Below, piece by piece: positions 47,774-56,441 of a stretch of DNA of 64,000 nt. The stretch covers positions 62,001-126,000 of the forward strand of contig JAJYLQ010000001.1 in NCBI GenBank assembly GCA_021787595.1, read 5' to 3'. The stretch is from Chloroflexota bacterium. Lineage in GTDB: Bacteria; Chloroflexota; Anaerolineae; Anaerolineales; Villigracilaceae. The notes beneath the pieces were generated by a model. That model searched no databases. It saw nothing but the letters and a program-made list of their open reading frames with translations, and was not told where the DNA came from. The translations under genes were made by a program, and so were the position numbers. Positions within the stretch are counted from its first letter, which is position 1. Each line of letters opens with the position of its first letter.

Positions 47774-48898
47774 CTAACTCTTGAAAACGAATTGCCCGTT
47801 CTTGTAGAAAAGCTGGCCGTCGGCTGTGATCTCTGCGTCTTTTCGCATGTCGCAGATCATGTCCCAGTGAATGGCGCTGTGATTCTTTGACCCGGTTTCA
47901 GGGTAGCCCGCGCCGAGCGCCATGTGGAAGGAGCCGCCAATCTTTTCATCGAAGAGAATATTACCAGTGAAGCGATTGATATCGAAGTTGGTGCCGATGG
48001 CGAACTCACCAAGATAACGCGAGCCTGCGTCGGTTTCGAGCATCTTGAGCAAATAGGATTCGTTCTTCTCCGCTTTCGCCTGGCTGACGCGTCCATTGCT
48101 GAAGGTCAGCTCCGCGCCTTCGACGGCCACGCCGCCATAGATCGCGGGATATGTGAACTTCACCCAACCGTTGACAGATTCCTCCACCGGGCCGGTATAG
48201 ATTTCGCCGTCCGGCATGTTGAACACGCCGATGGAATTCATAAATTTGCGGCCCTTGATGGAAAGAGTCAAATCCACGTTGGGGCCGCGCAGAACGACCT
48301 GGCTTTTTGTCGAAAGAAAATCAATCGCCTTTTGCTGCGAAGCCGCCGTGCTGTTCCAATACGCAATCGGATCGGCCTCCTGCGCGTGTACCGCGCCGAA
48401 GACGAAATCCTCATATTCTTTCAGACTCATGCCCGCGTCCTGGGCATAACCGTCGGTGGGGTAGAGCGTGGTGACCCACTTGAATTTGCCCTCCGCACCG
48501 CGCCGCATTTGGGACTCGGTGATGGAACCGAGCGCTTTGCCGCGCCGCTGGGCCTTCGCCGAGTCAATGTTTGTCGTCCCGCGTGTATTCGTCGCGGAAT
48601 GGACGCGGATGCGTCCCTCGAACTGGTCGTAGGCCAGTTTATAGAAAGTCGGCACGAAATCGAGCTGCGTATCTTTGGCGTAGGTGAGATACATCTCGTC
48701 CTGGCTGAACGGCATCATGCCCGGCAGGGCAATCATCGGATGCGGTATCCCGCCCTTTTCCAAAATCTGGATGTAGAGTTCACGGATAAGCGGCTCGGCG
48801 GCGGTCGTTGCCTCGATCAAGATGCGGTCGCCGGGAGCGACGCGGGTGGAATGTTCCACCAGGATTTTTGCGAATTTCTGAACGCGTAGATCGGACAC
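47774..48898 (-). CDS. M29 family aminopeptidase (AmpS/thermophilic metalloprotease)
   Basis: This encodes 374 residues from a GTG at 48898 preceded by GGGAGAC. M29 signatures include NMPDGEIYTGPVEESVNG, GEFAIGTNFDINRFTGNILFDEKIGGSFHMALGAGYPETG and SAIHWDMICDM. These provide the Glu, His and Asp ligands of the two-metal site. Such enzymes release N-terminal residues from peptides in the cytoplasm. It appears monocistronic and convergent with the DUF5698 gene. Confidence 0.93.
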   Translation of the reverse strand: MSDLRVQKFAKILVEHSTRVAPGDRILIEATTAAEPLIRELYIQILEKGGIPHPMIALPGMMPFSQDEMYLTYAKDTQLDFVPTFYKLAYDQFEGRIRVHSATNTRGTTNIDSAKAQRRGKALGSITESQMRRGAEGKFKWVTTLYPTDGYAQDAGMSLKEYEDFVFGAVHAQEADPIAYWNSTAASQQKAIDFLSTKSQVVLRGPNVDLTLSIKGRKFMNSIGVFNMPDGEIYTGPVEESVNGWVKFTYPAIYGGVAVEGAELTFSNGRVSQAKAEKNESYLLKMLETDAGSRYLGEFAIGTNFDINRFTGNILFDEKIGGSFHMALGAGYPETGSKNHSAIHWDMICDMRKDAEITADGQLFYKNGQFVFKS

Positions 48899-49012
48899 TG
48901 GAGTCTCCCAAAATGGAATAAAACCTTGCGGATTATATCACTGGTAAGTAGGGTATACTCTTTTGCGGGCAGATAAATAGAGAGAAGAGAATAGAGATCA
49001 GTTGGAGTTCCG

Positions 49013-49486
49013 ATGAGTATAGATGGGCTAAAAAGATTGAACGTATGGGTTCGAGCGAAGGATTTTGCTCTGCAAATTTATGAGAAAATCCTGCCTTCAT
49101 TGCCTCCTGAAGAAAAGTGGAATTTGGCCTCCCAACGTAGGCGCTCTTCTCTCAGCATCTCAGCTAATATTGCGGAAGGGTATGGACGATTTTATTTTCA
49201 AGATAATGTTCGGTTTTGTTATCTGGCTCGCGGCTCGTTCGAAGAAACTTTGAGCCATTTGGTTTTTGCGTTTGAAGCGAAATTCATTCCCGACGCTATT
49301 TATAAGCAATTTGAATCGGAAGGCGAAGAAATAGATAAAATGCTCAATGGCTATATTACATATCTCAAGAAAAGCAAACAAGGCGCTAATGAACCTGGAT
49401 CCAATTATTCTGTTCACGACGATCCATTGCCTTACATTGTCGAGTCTTTAGAAGATTCCACTGACCTCGAAAACACTGCTCTCTAA
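49013..49486 (+). CDS. Four-helix-bundle protein (23S rRNA IVS-type family)
   Basis: This encodes 157 residues. LNVWVRAKDFALQIYEKI, SQRRRSSLSISANIAEGYGR and FCYLARGSFEETLSHLVFA are the conserved helices of the small four-helix-bundle family first described from 23S rRNA intervening sequences. Members often sit in polysaccharide or repeat-rich loci. The 45-residue tail after the bundle is acidic and longer than usual. The end of the gene runs into a CTCTCTACTCTC simple repeat. The function is not established. Confidence 0.85.
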   Translation: MSIDGLKRLNVWVRAKDFALQIYEKILPSLPPEEKWNLASQRRRSSLSISANIAEGYGRFYFQDNVRFCYLARGSFEETLSHLVFAFEAKFIPDAIYKQFESEGEEIDKMLNGYITYLKKSKQGANEPGSNYSVHDDPLPYIVESLEDSTDLENTAL

Positions 49487-49509
49487 TTATCCTCTCTACT
49501 CTCTGACAC

Positions 49510-51681
49510 ATGAAACAGCTTCTTCAAAACATGAAAAATGGCAAAACAGTCGTCGAGGATGTTCCGATCCCAACGCCGCGGACGGGGATGGCGCTCGTCA
49601 AAACGGCGGCCAGCCTCGTGTCCGCGGGAACCGAGCGGATGGTCGTCGAGTTCGCGGAAAAAAGTTTGGTTGGCAAAGCGCGCTCACGCCCCGATCTCGT
49701 AAAGCAGGTCCTCGATAAAGCGCGCCGCGAAGGAATTGCGCCAACGGTTCAAGCCGCGTTCAATCGCCTCGACCAGCCGATGGCGCTCGGTTATTCCTCG
49801 GCGGGGACGATCGCGACGCTCGGCGCGAATATGTCCGGCTTCAAGGTTGGGCAGCGTGTGGCGTGCGCGGGCGGCGGCTATGCGGTTCACGCGGAATATG
49901 CGGTTGTGCCGCGCAATCTTTTGACGCCGCTTCCAAAAAATGTTGACTTTGAATCTGCAGCCTTCGCCACGCTCGGCGCGATTGCCATGCACGGATTTCG
50001 ACTCGCCGAGCCGCAAGTGGGCGAGCGCGTTGCTATCGTTGGTTTGGGTTTATTGGGATTGTTGGCGATTCAGATCGCGTCCGCGGCGGGATGCAGCGTT
50101 CTGGGCATTGACATTGACCCGAAGCGCGTTGCCCTCGCTTCGTCACTTGGACGCTTCGACAGCGCTCAGCGCGGGCTTGAAGCAGTCCGCCGCTCAAAGG
50201 CCGTTGACTCGTCTGCGGCTTTCACCGCCAACCGCGGCTTCGACGTTGTTCTCATCTGCGCTGATACTTCATCCAACGATCCGGTTGAACTCGCAGCAGT
50301 CATCGCGCGTGACCGTGCGCGCATCGTCGCCACCGGCGCAGTTGGACTCAACATTCCGCGCAAGATTTATTACGAAAAAGAATTGTCATTCATCAACTCG
50401 CGTTCGTATGGACCCGGTCGTTACGACTCAAGTTATGAAGAAAGCGGCAACGATTATCCCCTCGGCTACGTGCGCTGGACGGAAGGCCGCAACATCGAAT
50501 CCGTTGTTGAACTGATGTCGGATGGCAAGCTGAAAGTCGAGCCGCTCATCACGCATCGCTTTCCGATAGATCAAGCCGCGACTGCGTATGAAATAATTAC
50601 TGGAAAGAAGAAAGAACCGTTTCTTGGCGTCTTGCTGGCTTATTCTGAATCAGTTGGAAAGCTGGAAAGTTCAAAGGTTGTCAGGTTCAACGTGCCAACG
50701 TTCAAACCTGCAACCTGCAAACTCGGTGTCCTCGGTGCTGGACTTTACGCCAATGCGACTTTATTGCCAGCCATCAAAGACATCGAAGATATTGAATTGG
50801 TTGGTATCGCCTCTTCCGGCGGACTCCACGCGCAGCATTCCGCAAAGAAATTTGGCTTTGCGTATGCTACTTCATCCGACGACGAAATCATCAATGATCC
50901 GAACATCAACACCGCTGCCATTCTAACTCGTCACGACACGCACGCGGATTTGGTTATCAAAGCCTTGAAGGCAGGAAAGCACGTTTTCGTTGAAAAACCG
51001 CTGGCGATCAACAGTGATCAGTTATCAGCGATCAGTAAGCAGTTAGTGAAAAATGAAAACTGTTTGCTAACGGTTGGTTTTAATCGCAGGTTTGCTCCGC
51101 TTGCTCAACTACTTTCTACTTTTTACCAGGATCGCAAAGAACCACTTTACGCGCATTACCGTGTCAACGCTGGTTACATTCCCTTGAATCACTGGACTCA
51201 AAACCCCGAGCAGGGCGGCGGACGAATCATCGGCGAAGCCTGTCACTTCATTGATTTCATTACATTTCTCGTCGGTGCGCCGCCTGTCAGCGTGACGGCT
51301 CATGCGTTGCCTGATAACGGCAAATATCGCGAAGACAATGTCTCGATGACCTTCACATTCCCCGACGGCTCGATGGGCGTTGTGGACTATCTCGCCAACG
51401 GCGACAAGTCTTTCCCAAAGGAGCGCGTCGAAGTTTTTTGCGGCGGCAAGATCGCGGTGCTGGATGATTTCCGTGCGTTGGAATTGATAGAAGATGGAAA
51501 GAAGAAAGAAATAAGAGGCGCGCAGGATAAAGGCTGGAAGAATGAAATGCTCGCCTTTGCCAAAGCCATCCGCGAAGGCAGCCAGCCGCCAATTCCTTAT
51601 GAGCAACTGATCGGCGTGACAAAGGCGACGTTCGCGGCGGTGGAGTCGCTGCGAAGCAGGAATGCAATTGATATTCAATAA
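49510..51681 (+). CDS. Bi-domain oxidoreductase (zinc-type dehydrogenase fused to Gfo/Idh/MocA)
   Basis: This encodes 723 residues. The N-terminal medium-chain dehydrogenase domain (about 1-375) has the nucleotide motif GLGLLGLLAIQIA. The C-terminal Gfo/Idh/MocA domain (about 405-723) starts GVLGAGLYANATLLPAI and has the EKPLA motif. This fusion is well known next to heparinase-like and glycosyltransferase genes in exopolysaccharide loci, which is the case here. Two in-frame repeat-derived stretches are seen: one forms the interdomain linker (about 381-404), the other sits after the EKPLA motif (about 501-513, NSDQLSAISKQLV). No Shine-Dalgarno is evident. Confidence 0.92.
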   Translation: MKQLLQNMKNGKTVVEDVPIPTPRTGMALVKTAASLVSAGTERMVVEFAEKSLVGKARSRPDLVKQVLDKARREGIAPTVQAAFNRLDQPMALGYSSAGTIATLGANMSGFKVGQRVACAGGGYAVHAEYAVVPRNLLTPLPKNVDFESAAFATLGAIAMHGFRLAEPQVGERVAIVGLGLLGLLAIQIASAAGCSVLGIDIDPKRVALASSLGRFDSAQRGLEAVRRSKAVDSSAAFTANRGFDVVLICADTSSNDPVELAAVIARDRARIVATGAVGLNIPRKIYYEKELSFINSRSYGPGRYDSSYEESGNDYPLGYVRWTEGRNIESVVELMSDGKLKVEPLITHRFPIDQAATAYEIITGKKKEPFLGVLLAYSESVGKLESSKVVRFNVPTFKPATCKLGVLGAGLYANATLLPAIKDIEDIELVGIASSGGLHAQHSAKKFGFAYATSSDDEIINDPNINTAAILTRHDTHADLVIKALKAGKHVFVEKPLAINSDQLSAISKQLVKNENCLLTVGFNRRFAPLAQLLSTFYQDRKEPLYAHYRVNAGYIPLNHWTQNPEQGGGRIIGEACHFIDFITFLVGAPPVSVTAHALPDNGKYREDNVSMTFTFPDGSMGVVDYLANGDKSFPKERVEVFCGGKIAVLDDFRALELIEDGKKKEIRGAQDKGWKNEMLAFAKAIREGSQPPIPYEQLIGVTKATFAAVESLRSRNAIDIQ
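50652..50722. repeat. GTTGGAAAGCTGGAAAGTTC repeat in the interdomain linker
   Basis: GTTGGAAAG and GGTTCAA units face CCAACGTTCAAACC and AACCTGC. It is translated in frame between the two enzyme domains. Confidence 0.72.
51010..51048. repeat. CAGTGATCAGTTATCAG near-tandem repeat in a coding region
   Basis: Units of CAGTGAT, CAGTTAT, CAGCGAT and CAGTAAG form a heptamer-type tandem repeat like the short tandem repeats of cyanobacteria, translated in frame. Confidence 0.78.
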
Positions 51682-51687
51682 TCCTTT

Positions 51688-52140
51688 ATGGAATACATCA
51701 AAGGGCTACGAAAATATGTCGGCCATAAACCGCTCTTGATGGTTGGAGCGACTGTCCTCATCTTAGATTCCAAAAACCGATTGCTGATGTTGAAGCGCTC
51801 CGACAATAGCGCTTGGGGCGTCCCTGGCGGCGCGATGGAATTAGGTGAGACTTTTGAAGAAACCGCCAAGCGAGAAACCCTCGAAGAAACAGGACTTGAA
51901 GTTGGCGCGATGGCTTTGTTCGGAATGTTTTCTGGACCAGAACTTTATTATCGTTATCCCAATGGCGATGAAGTCTATAATGTCTCTGTCGTTTATCTGA
52001 CTCATGACATGCGCGGCGAAATAAAATTGAAAGATGGGGAACACAGGAAGTTTCGATATTTTGAACTTTCGAGTTTGCCAGAACAAATTAGTCCGCCTCT
52101 CAAACCGATTCTTAGAAAGTTGGTTGAGACATTTAAATAA
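51688..52140 (+). CDS. Nudix hydrolase
   Basis: This encodes 150 residues. The Nudix box runs from GAMELGETFEETAKRE to TLEETGLE at about 50-72, fitting GX5EX7REUXEEXGU with all catalytic Glu residues present. The upstream WGVPGG is typical. Substrates of such enzymes are nucleoside diphosphates linked to another group; in this locus a nucleotide sugar is possible. It starts six bases after the oxidoreductase stop, so it is part of the same transcript. Confidence 0.93.
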   Translation: MEYIKGLRKYVGHKPLLMVGATVLILDSKNRLLMLKRSDNSAWGVPGGAMELGETFEETAKRETLEETGLEVGAMALFGMFSGPELYYRYPNGDEVYNVSVVYLTHDMRGEIKLKDGEHRKFRYFELSSLPEQISPPLKPILRKLVETFK

Positions 52141-52152
52141 CAGGAATTATCT

Positions 52153-54117
52153 GTGCCTCGTCTCTCGCGTTTCAACATTGCTCTTAAATTTCTTTTCCAG
52201 CTTGGCATTGAACCACTGGCGTTGAACGCGTTATACAAATTTGGATTGTGGACGGGATATTATCGAAGGACGATACACGATAATCGAAATTCGAATATCG
52301 AATCATCGAATATCGCTTTGCTATTCTCTTTACCTGATCGTAATCACCTCTTCCAAACCTTCGGCGACGATGGTAAAGCCGCGCTCATTAAAGAAGCGGA
52401 TGAGATCATCAATGGAAAGTTCCGCATGTTCGGCGGCGAATCTGTTCCGCTTCAATTGACGTTCGATCAGCCTCTTCGTCATTGGACGGAATACGAAACA
52501 AATCACTCGCTTCTTTCTTCTTTCCTCTTTCCTCATAACGATATTAAGTTTGCATGGGAACCTGCTCGCTTCGGTTGGGCTTTCACGTTGGGTCGCGCCT
52601 ATCACATCACTCAAGATGAAAAATACGCCGGGGCCTTCTGGAAATATTTTGAAACATTCAACGAATCGAATCCTCCATACCTTGGCCCACATTGGATGAA
52701 CGGCCAGGAAGTCGCGATTCGGATGATGGCGTTAGTTTGGTGCGCGCATATCTTTGCCAACACGCAGCACGCAACACGCAACACGCAGCTCATAACTTCC
52801 ATCGCCCATCACGCATCCCGCATTCCACCGACCCTCATCTATGCGCGTTCGCAAAACAATAATCATCTCGTCATCGAAGCCGCCGCGCTTTATACCGCGG
52901 GAATCCTTTTCAACGAATCGAAATGGCGCGCGCTCGGATGGCGCTGGCTCAACTGGTCGTTCCAAAATCAGATCAGCGGCTACGGCGAATACATCCAGCA
53001 TTCGACCAACTATCATCGTGTGATGCTGCAGGTTGCGTTGTGGGTGAACGCGATTCGGAGCGCGGACCGGAGCGCGGACTTCAGTCCGCAATGGCCGCAC
53101 GCGACAACGCAGGCACTGACGCGTGCCGCGCATTGGCTGTTCTCGATGATTGATCCCGCTTCGGGCCGGACGCCGAACCTGGGTGCGAACGATGGGGCTT
53201 TGATCCTGCCCTTGAGTTCGACTCCGCTCAACGATTTCCGTCCGACGGTTCAAGCCGCGGCCCGCGCTTTTTTGCGTACAGGGCTGCCCGCCGGCACTTG
53301 GGATGAATTGTCTTTGTGGCTTGGTTTGCCTGCATCCGAACGGACTTCTGATTCCGACGCGTATTTGACTGATCATGTGCGCGGAAAAAATTCGTGGGCG
53401 TATCTGCGCGCATCGCAATTCAAATCGCGTTTATCGCACATGGATCAGTTGCATTTTGATTTGTGGTGGCGCGGACTCAACGTCGCGCAGGACGCGGGGA
53501 CGTATCTCTATAATGCCGAGCCGCCCTGGGACAATCCGCTGGTGACGACGCGCGTGCATAATACTGTGACGGTTGACGGCCGCGACCAGATGACGCGTGC
53601 CGGAAAATTCCTGACGCTGGATTGGGTCAATGCTTATTCAAAGTCAGAAATTTCGACAGATGAAAATGTTGTCGGCCAAATCAAAGCCTATCACAACGGT
53701 TATCGCGGCGTCCGCCATGAACGGACAGTCACGGTTTATCGTGATGAAAGATGGGTCATTGAAGATGGTTTGAAGGTTACAGGTTTGAACGTTGGAAAGT
53801 TGAGGAAGTTTCGGCTTCATTGGCTTCTATTAGATGGGGAATGGAAAATAGGGAATGGAGAATGGGGAGTGGGGATTCACGTAAAGTCTTCTTTTGGCTG
53901 GATTACCCTGAGAGTCGGTCTTGAACCTTCCAACCTGCAACTTGTAACTTCTCTCGTCCGTGCTGGCGAATTGATTTACGGTCAGCGAGATGTTTTGCCT
54001 TTTGAAGGCTGGGCCTCGCCGGCTTACGGAGTGAAAGTCCCTGCGTTATCATTGGCGGTCGAAGTGACTCCTTCGAAATCCGTCACGTTCACAAGTGAAT
54101 TTATCTTTCCGAAGTAA
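52153..54117 (+). CDS. Heparinase II/III (alginate lyase) family protein
   Basis: This encodes 654 residues from a GTG at 52153, 12 bases after the Nudix stop. The N-terminal alpha/alpha-toroid (NDIKFAWEPARFGWAFTLGRAY, LGPHWMNGQEVAIRMMALVWC, SNNHLVIEAAALYTAGIL-like) is followed by a beta-sandwich (LSHMDQLHFDLWWRGLNVAQDAGTYLYN, ARNTVTVDG-like). This is the pattern of polysaccharide lyases of uronic-acid polymers. Several in-frame repeats are present at 52261, 52758 and in the last 180 residues. Its partners are the bi-domain oxidoreductase and a GT4 enzyme, a common exopolysaccharide set. Confidence 0.9.
   Translation: MPRLSRFNIALKFLFQLGIEPLALNALYKFGLWTGYYRRTIHDNRNSNIESSNIALLFSLPDRNHLFQTFGDDGKAALIKEADEIINGKFRMFGGESVPLQLTFDQPLRHWTEYETNHSLLSSFLFPHNDIKFAWEPARFGWAFTLGRAYHITQDEKYAGAFWKYFETFNESNPPYLGPHWMNGQEVAIRMMALVWCAHIFANTQHATRNTQLITSIAHHASRIPPTLIYARSQNNNHLVIEAAALYTAGILFNESKWRALGWRWLNWSFQNQISGYGEYIQHSTNYHRVMLQVALWVNAIRSADRSADFSPQWPHATTQALTRAAHWLFSMIDPASGRTPNLGANDGALILPLSSTPLNDFRPTVQAAARAFLRTGLPAGTWDELSLWLGLPASERTSDSDAYLTDHVRGKNSWAYLRASQFKSRLSHMDQLHFDLWWRGLNVAQDAGTYLYNAEPPWDNPLVTTRVHNTVTVDGRDQMTRAGKFLTLDWVNAYSKSEISTDENVVGQIKAYHNGYRGVRHERTVTVYRDERWVIEDGLKVTGLNVGKLRKFRLHWLLLDGEWKIGNGEWGVGIHVKSSFGWITLRVGLEPSNLQLVTSLVRAGELIYGQRDVLPFEGWASPAYGVKVPALSLAVEVTPSKSVTFTSEFIFPK
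52261..52315. repeat. CGAATATCGAATC near-tandem repeat inside the heparinase-like gene
   Basis: Units such as ATCGAAATTCGAATATCG and AATCATCGAATATCG occur head to tail. They encode RRTIHDNRNSNIESSNI in frame near the N-terminus. Confidence 0.72.
52758..52789. repeat. CGCAACACGCAACACG near-tandem repeat inside the heparinase-like gene
   Basis: About four units of CAACACG/CAGCACG occur in tandem. They encode NTQHATRNTQ in frame. Confidence 0.78.
53764..53955. repeat. Cluster of GGTTTGAAGGTT and GGGAATGGAGAATGG repeats
   Basis: Three adjacent repeat patches lie in the C-terminal beta domain: GGTTTGAAGGTTACAGG near 53767, AATGGAAAATAGGGAATGG near 53840, and CTTCCAACCTGCAACTTG near 53930. All are translated in frame. 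Confidence 0.65.
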
Positions 54118-54126
54118 TATTCGAAT

Positions 54127-54289
54127 GTCATTGCGAGTGGCGCTTTAACGTCATGCGGCAATCTCAAATAACATTCAAATGATCGTTCAAGGAGATTGCC
54201 ACACTGAAAGAGCGCAGTGCTTCGTCGTGGCGCCAAGTCGAAGATCCCGCACACGCGGGGGCGTTACTCCTCATAGTATTCGCAATGAC
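54127..54289. repeat. Long GTCATTGCGAG-family palindromic repeat
   Basis: Outer arms GTCATTGCGAG and CGCAATGAC are 140 bases apart and enclose GCGGCAATCTC and GGAGATTGCC arms. It is the largest copy of the 15324/31838/44680 family and fills most of the 185-base gap. Confidence 0.85.
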
Positions 54290-54302
54290 ATAATACAAAA
54301 TT

Positions 54303-55529
54303 ATGCACATCCTCATCATTCATCAAGCCTTTGCATCGCTCGACGAACCCGGCGGGACGCGTCATCATGAGTTCGCGCGCCTGCTTGCGGCTCGTGGACA
54401 TCAAGTGACGGTGATCGCAAGCCCGGTGAGCTATATAACAGGGAGCCCCTCACCCCTGCACCCCTCTCCCAATGTTGGGAGAGGGGACGGGAGTGAGGGC
54501 ATAACCATCCTTCGCGCTTCGGTCTATGAAGCTCATCACAAATCTTTCTTTCATCGCATCATCGCGTTTTTCTCTTTCATGCTTTCATCATTCTTTATTG
54601 GATTGAAGGTAAAAAATGTTGACCTCGTTTGGGGCACATCGCCGCCGATCTTTCAAGGTGTGACGGCCTGGCTGTTGGCGCGGCTCAAAGGGGCGAAGTT
54701 TTTATTCGAAGTGCGCGACTTGTGGCCGCAGTTCGCAGTCGCAGTAGGTGTGCTGAAGAATCCTGTCATCATTCGCATGTCCGAATGGCTGGAGCGATTC
54801 CTGTACCGCCGCGCGGACCGGTTGATGGTCAACAGCCCGGGGTTCATCGCGCACGTAGCCCGTCGAGGGGCGAGCCGAGTCGAATTGATTCCGAATGGTG
54901 CAGACCCGTCCATGTTCGATCCGTCGAACAAAGGCGTGGACTTTCGTCAAGCACATCATCTCGAAGATAAATTCGTCGCACTCTACGCGGGCGCGCACGG
55001 GGTGTCGAACGATTTGGATGTCGTGCTTGATGCGGCGAAGCTGCTGATGGACGAAAAGAAAATCCAAATCGTTTTGCTCGGCAGCGGAAAAGAAAAACCT
55101 GCGCTGCAAAAGCGAACCGAAGAGATGAAACTTACGAATGTAACCTTCATTCCGCCTGTGCCAAAATCAGAAATGTCGAACGCGCTTGCCGCCTCGGACG
55201 CGTGCATCGCAATTTTGAAGCCGCTCGAAGAATACAAAACAACGTATCCGAACAAGGTTTTCGATTACATGGCAGCTGGACGCGCGGTGGTGCTGGCGAT
55301 TGACGGCGTGATCCGCGAAGTGATCGAAACCGCGGGGTGTGGATTGTTTGTTGAGCCGGGAAATCCATCCGCAATGGCAGACGCGATTCGCAAGCTGGCG
55401 AATGATCCGCGGAAAAGGCGCGCGATGGGATTGAACGGCCGAAAATATCTGGAGGAAAATTTCAGCCGCGTCGCGATCGGCGAGAAACTGGTTGAATTAT
55501 TGGAGGAAATGGTCAAGAAGAAAAAATGA
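54303..55529 (+). CDS. Glycosyltransferase family 4 with repeat-encoded insertion
   Basis: This encodes 408 residues of GT-B fold. The N-terminus has LIIHQAFASLDEPGGTRHHEFARLLAARGH (WbuB-like), and the C-terminal nucleotide-sugar region has IAILKPLEEYKTTYPNKVFDYMAAGRAVV with the E-x7-E type arrangement. Residues about 49-67 (SPSPLHPSPNVGRGDGSEG) are encoded by a palindromic repeat and interrupt a loop where relatives go straight on to the next strand. It probably adds a sugar to a lipid-linked repeat unit. Confidence 0.92.
   Translation: MHILIIHQAFASLDEPGGTRHHEFARLLAARGHQVTVIASPVSYITGSPSPLHPSPNVGRGDGSEGITILRASVYEAHHKSFFHRIIAFFSFMLSSFFIGLKVKNVDLVWGTSPPIFQGVTAWLLARLKGAKFLFEVRDLWPQFAVAVGVLKNPVIIRMSEWLERFLYRRADRLMVNSPGFIAHVARRGASRVELIPNGADPSMFDPSNKGVDFRQAHHLEDKFVALYAGAHGVSNDLDVVLDAAKLLMDEKKIQIVLLGSGKEKPALQKRTEEMKLTNVTFIPPVPKSEMSNALAASDACIAILKPLEEYKTTYPNKVFDYMAAGRAVVLAIDGVIREVIETAGCGLFVEPGNPSAMADAIRKLANDPRKRRAMGLNGRKYLEENFSRVAIGEKLVELLEEMVKKKK
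54444..54502. repeat. CCTCTCCC/GGGAGAGG-family palindrome inside the GT4 gene
   Basis: CCCCTCTCCC and GGGAGAGGGG flank AATGTT, with outer GCCCCTCACCC and GAGTGAGGGC. It is translated in frame. Confidence 0.9.
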
Positions 55530-55539
55530 TGCGCGTAAA

Positions 55540-55569
55540 CTGACTACAAAGCCTTTGGCGGTGTATACT
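55540..55569 (+). promoter_or_regulatory. Possible promoter of the nucleotidyltransferase gene
   Basis: -35 CTGACT is at 55540-55545, the spacer is 18 bases, and -10 TATACT is at 55564-55569. An ATG at 55581 lies 12 bases downstream. Confidence 0.45.
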
Positions 55570-55664
55570 TAGTAAAGGCTATGACGATCCACAGCGTATC
55601 TCAAATTGGCGGCGTATTACGCAACGCGGTCGCGTTGAATTTTAAGAATCCTCCTGAGGTCATA

Positions 55665-56234
55665 ATGAATGCAGATTCCCTTTTGGCTCAGGTTGAGCAA
55701 CTATTCAATTTGCTCGACTCCCGCAAAGTGGATTACGTTCTCGTCGGCGGTGTCGCATTGCTGACGTATGTTAAGGGTCGCAATACGCAGGATATTGACC
55801 TCATCATGGCTTTGTCTTCGTTGACGAAATTGCCTGAAATCAAAATTTTGAGTCAGGATATGTATTTCGCCCGCGGACAATTCGGTGAACTGCAAATCGA
55901 TATTCTGCTTACCAAGAATCCTTTATTCGATAAAGTAGCGAAGAAATACAGCACAGAAAAGCAGTTCATGGATCGCAAGATTACCTGTGCCACGGTGGAA
56001 GGATTGCTGCTGTTGAAATTATTTGCCCTGCCTTCGCTGTATCGCCAGGGAAGTTTCGAACGCGTGGGAATTTACGAGAACGATATAGCCACGTTGTTGA
56101 ACGCCTATCAACCCAAACGCGAACCGCTCATGGCGGAATTGCAAAAACACTTGAACGAGACGGATATGAGCGAGTTGCAAAACATTTTGACCGATATCGA
56201 AGCGCGCATCCAACGGTTTAGCAAGAAGAAATGA
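55665..56234 (+). CDS. Nucleotidyltransferase-fold protein (MNT/AbiEii-like)
   Basis: This encodes 189 residues from MNADSLLAQVEQLF; GAGGT lies six bases before the ATG. An in-frame ATG at 55581, just after a promoter, is possible and would add 28 residues. The nucleotidyltransferase core reads VLVGGVALLTYVKGRNTQDIDLIMA, with the Gly-Gly and Asp-x-Asp metal-site pattern. Such proteins include AbiEii-type toxins and tRNA-modifying nucleotidyltransferases. No antitoxin-like gene lies beside it, so I call it only by fold. A repeat follows the stop. Confidence 0.75.
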   Translation: MNADSLLAQVEQLFNLLDSRKVDYVLVGGVALLTYVKGRNTQDIDLIMALSSLTKLPEIKILSQDMYFARGQFGELQIDILLTKNPLFDKVAKKYSTEKQFMDRKITCATVEGLLLLKLFALPSLYRQGSFERVGIYENDIATLLNAYQPKREPLMAELQKHLNETDMSELQNILTDIEARIQRFSKKK

Positions 56235-56253
56235 CCATGTCTCCTCTTCCGTC

Positions 56254-56295
56254 GCCCTGAGCGGAGTGGCGCTTTTTGCCACGAAGTCGAAGGGC
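56254..56295. repeat. CCCTGAGCGGAG / GTCGAAGGGC palindrome
   Basis: GCCCTGAGCGGAGTGGC pairs imperfectly with GCCACGAAGTCGAAGGGC around GCTTTTT. It is nearly identical to the core of 29318-29432. The rest of the gap to 56441 shows no gene. Confidence 0.88.
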
Positions 56296-56441
56296 AAGAG
56301 AAGGTTAGGCTTACTGAGCAAGGTCGAAGTGGTGAGGGCTTGCACGCGCCGCAGTTGGAATGATTCGTCGAACGCCAATGTGTATATCGGGCTGCGGTAC
56401 ACGAAGAATCCATAAGGCAAAATTACATTGAGGAGAATGGG

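Noticed and set aside
55665-56234. Toxin-antitoxin system
   Set aside because: The nucleotidyltransferase fold allows an AbiEii-like toxin, but no antitoxin-like partner is adjacent, only repeats and a gene fragment.
56019-56420. 133-codon minus-strand ORF over the nucleotidyltransferase end
   Set aside because: It overlaps the end of a well-supported gene and passes through a palindromic repeat; no family motif is visible.
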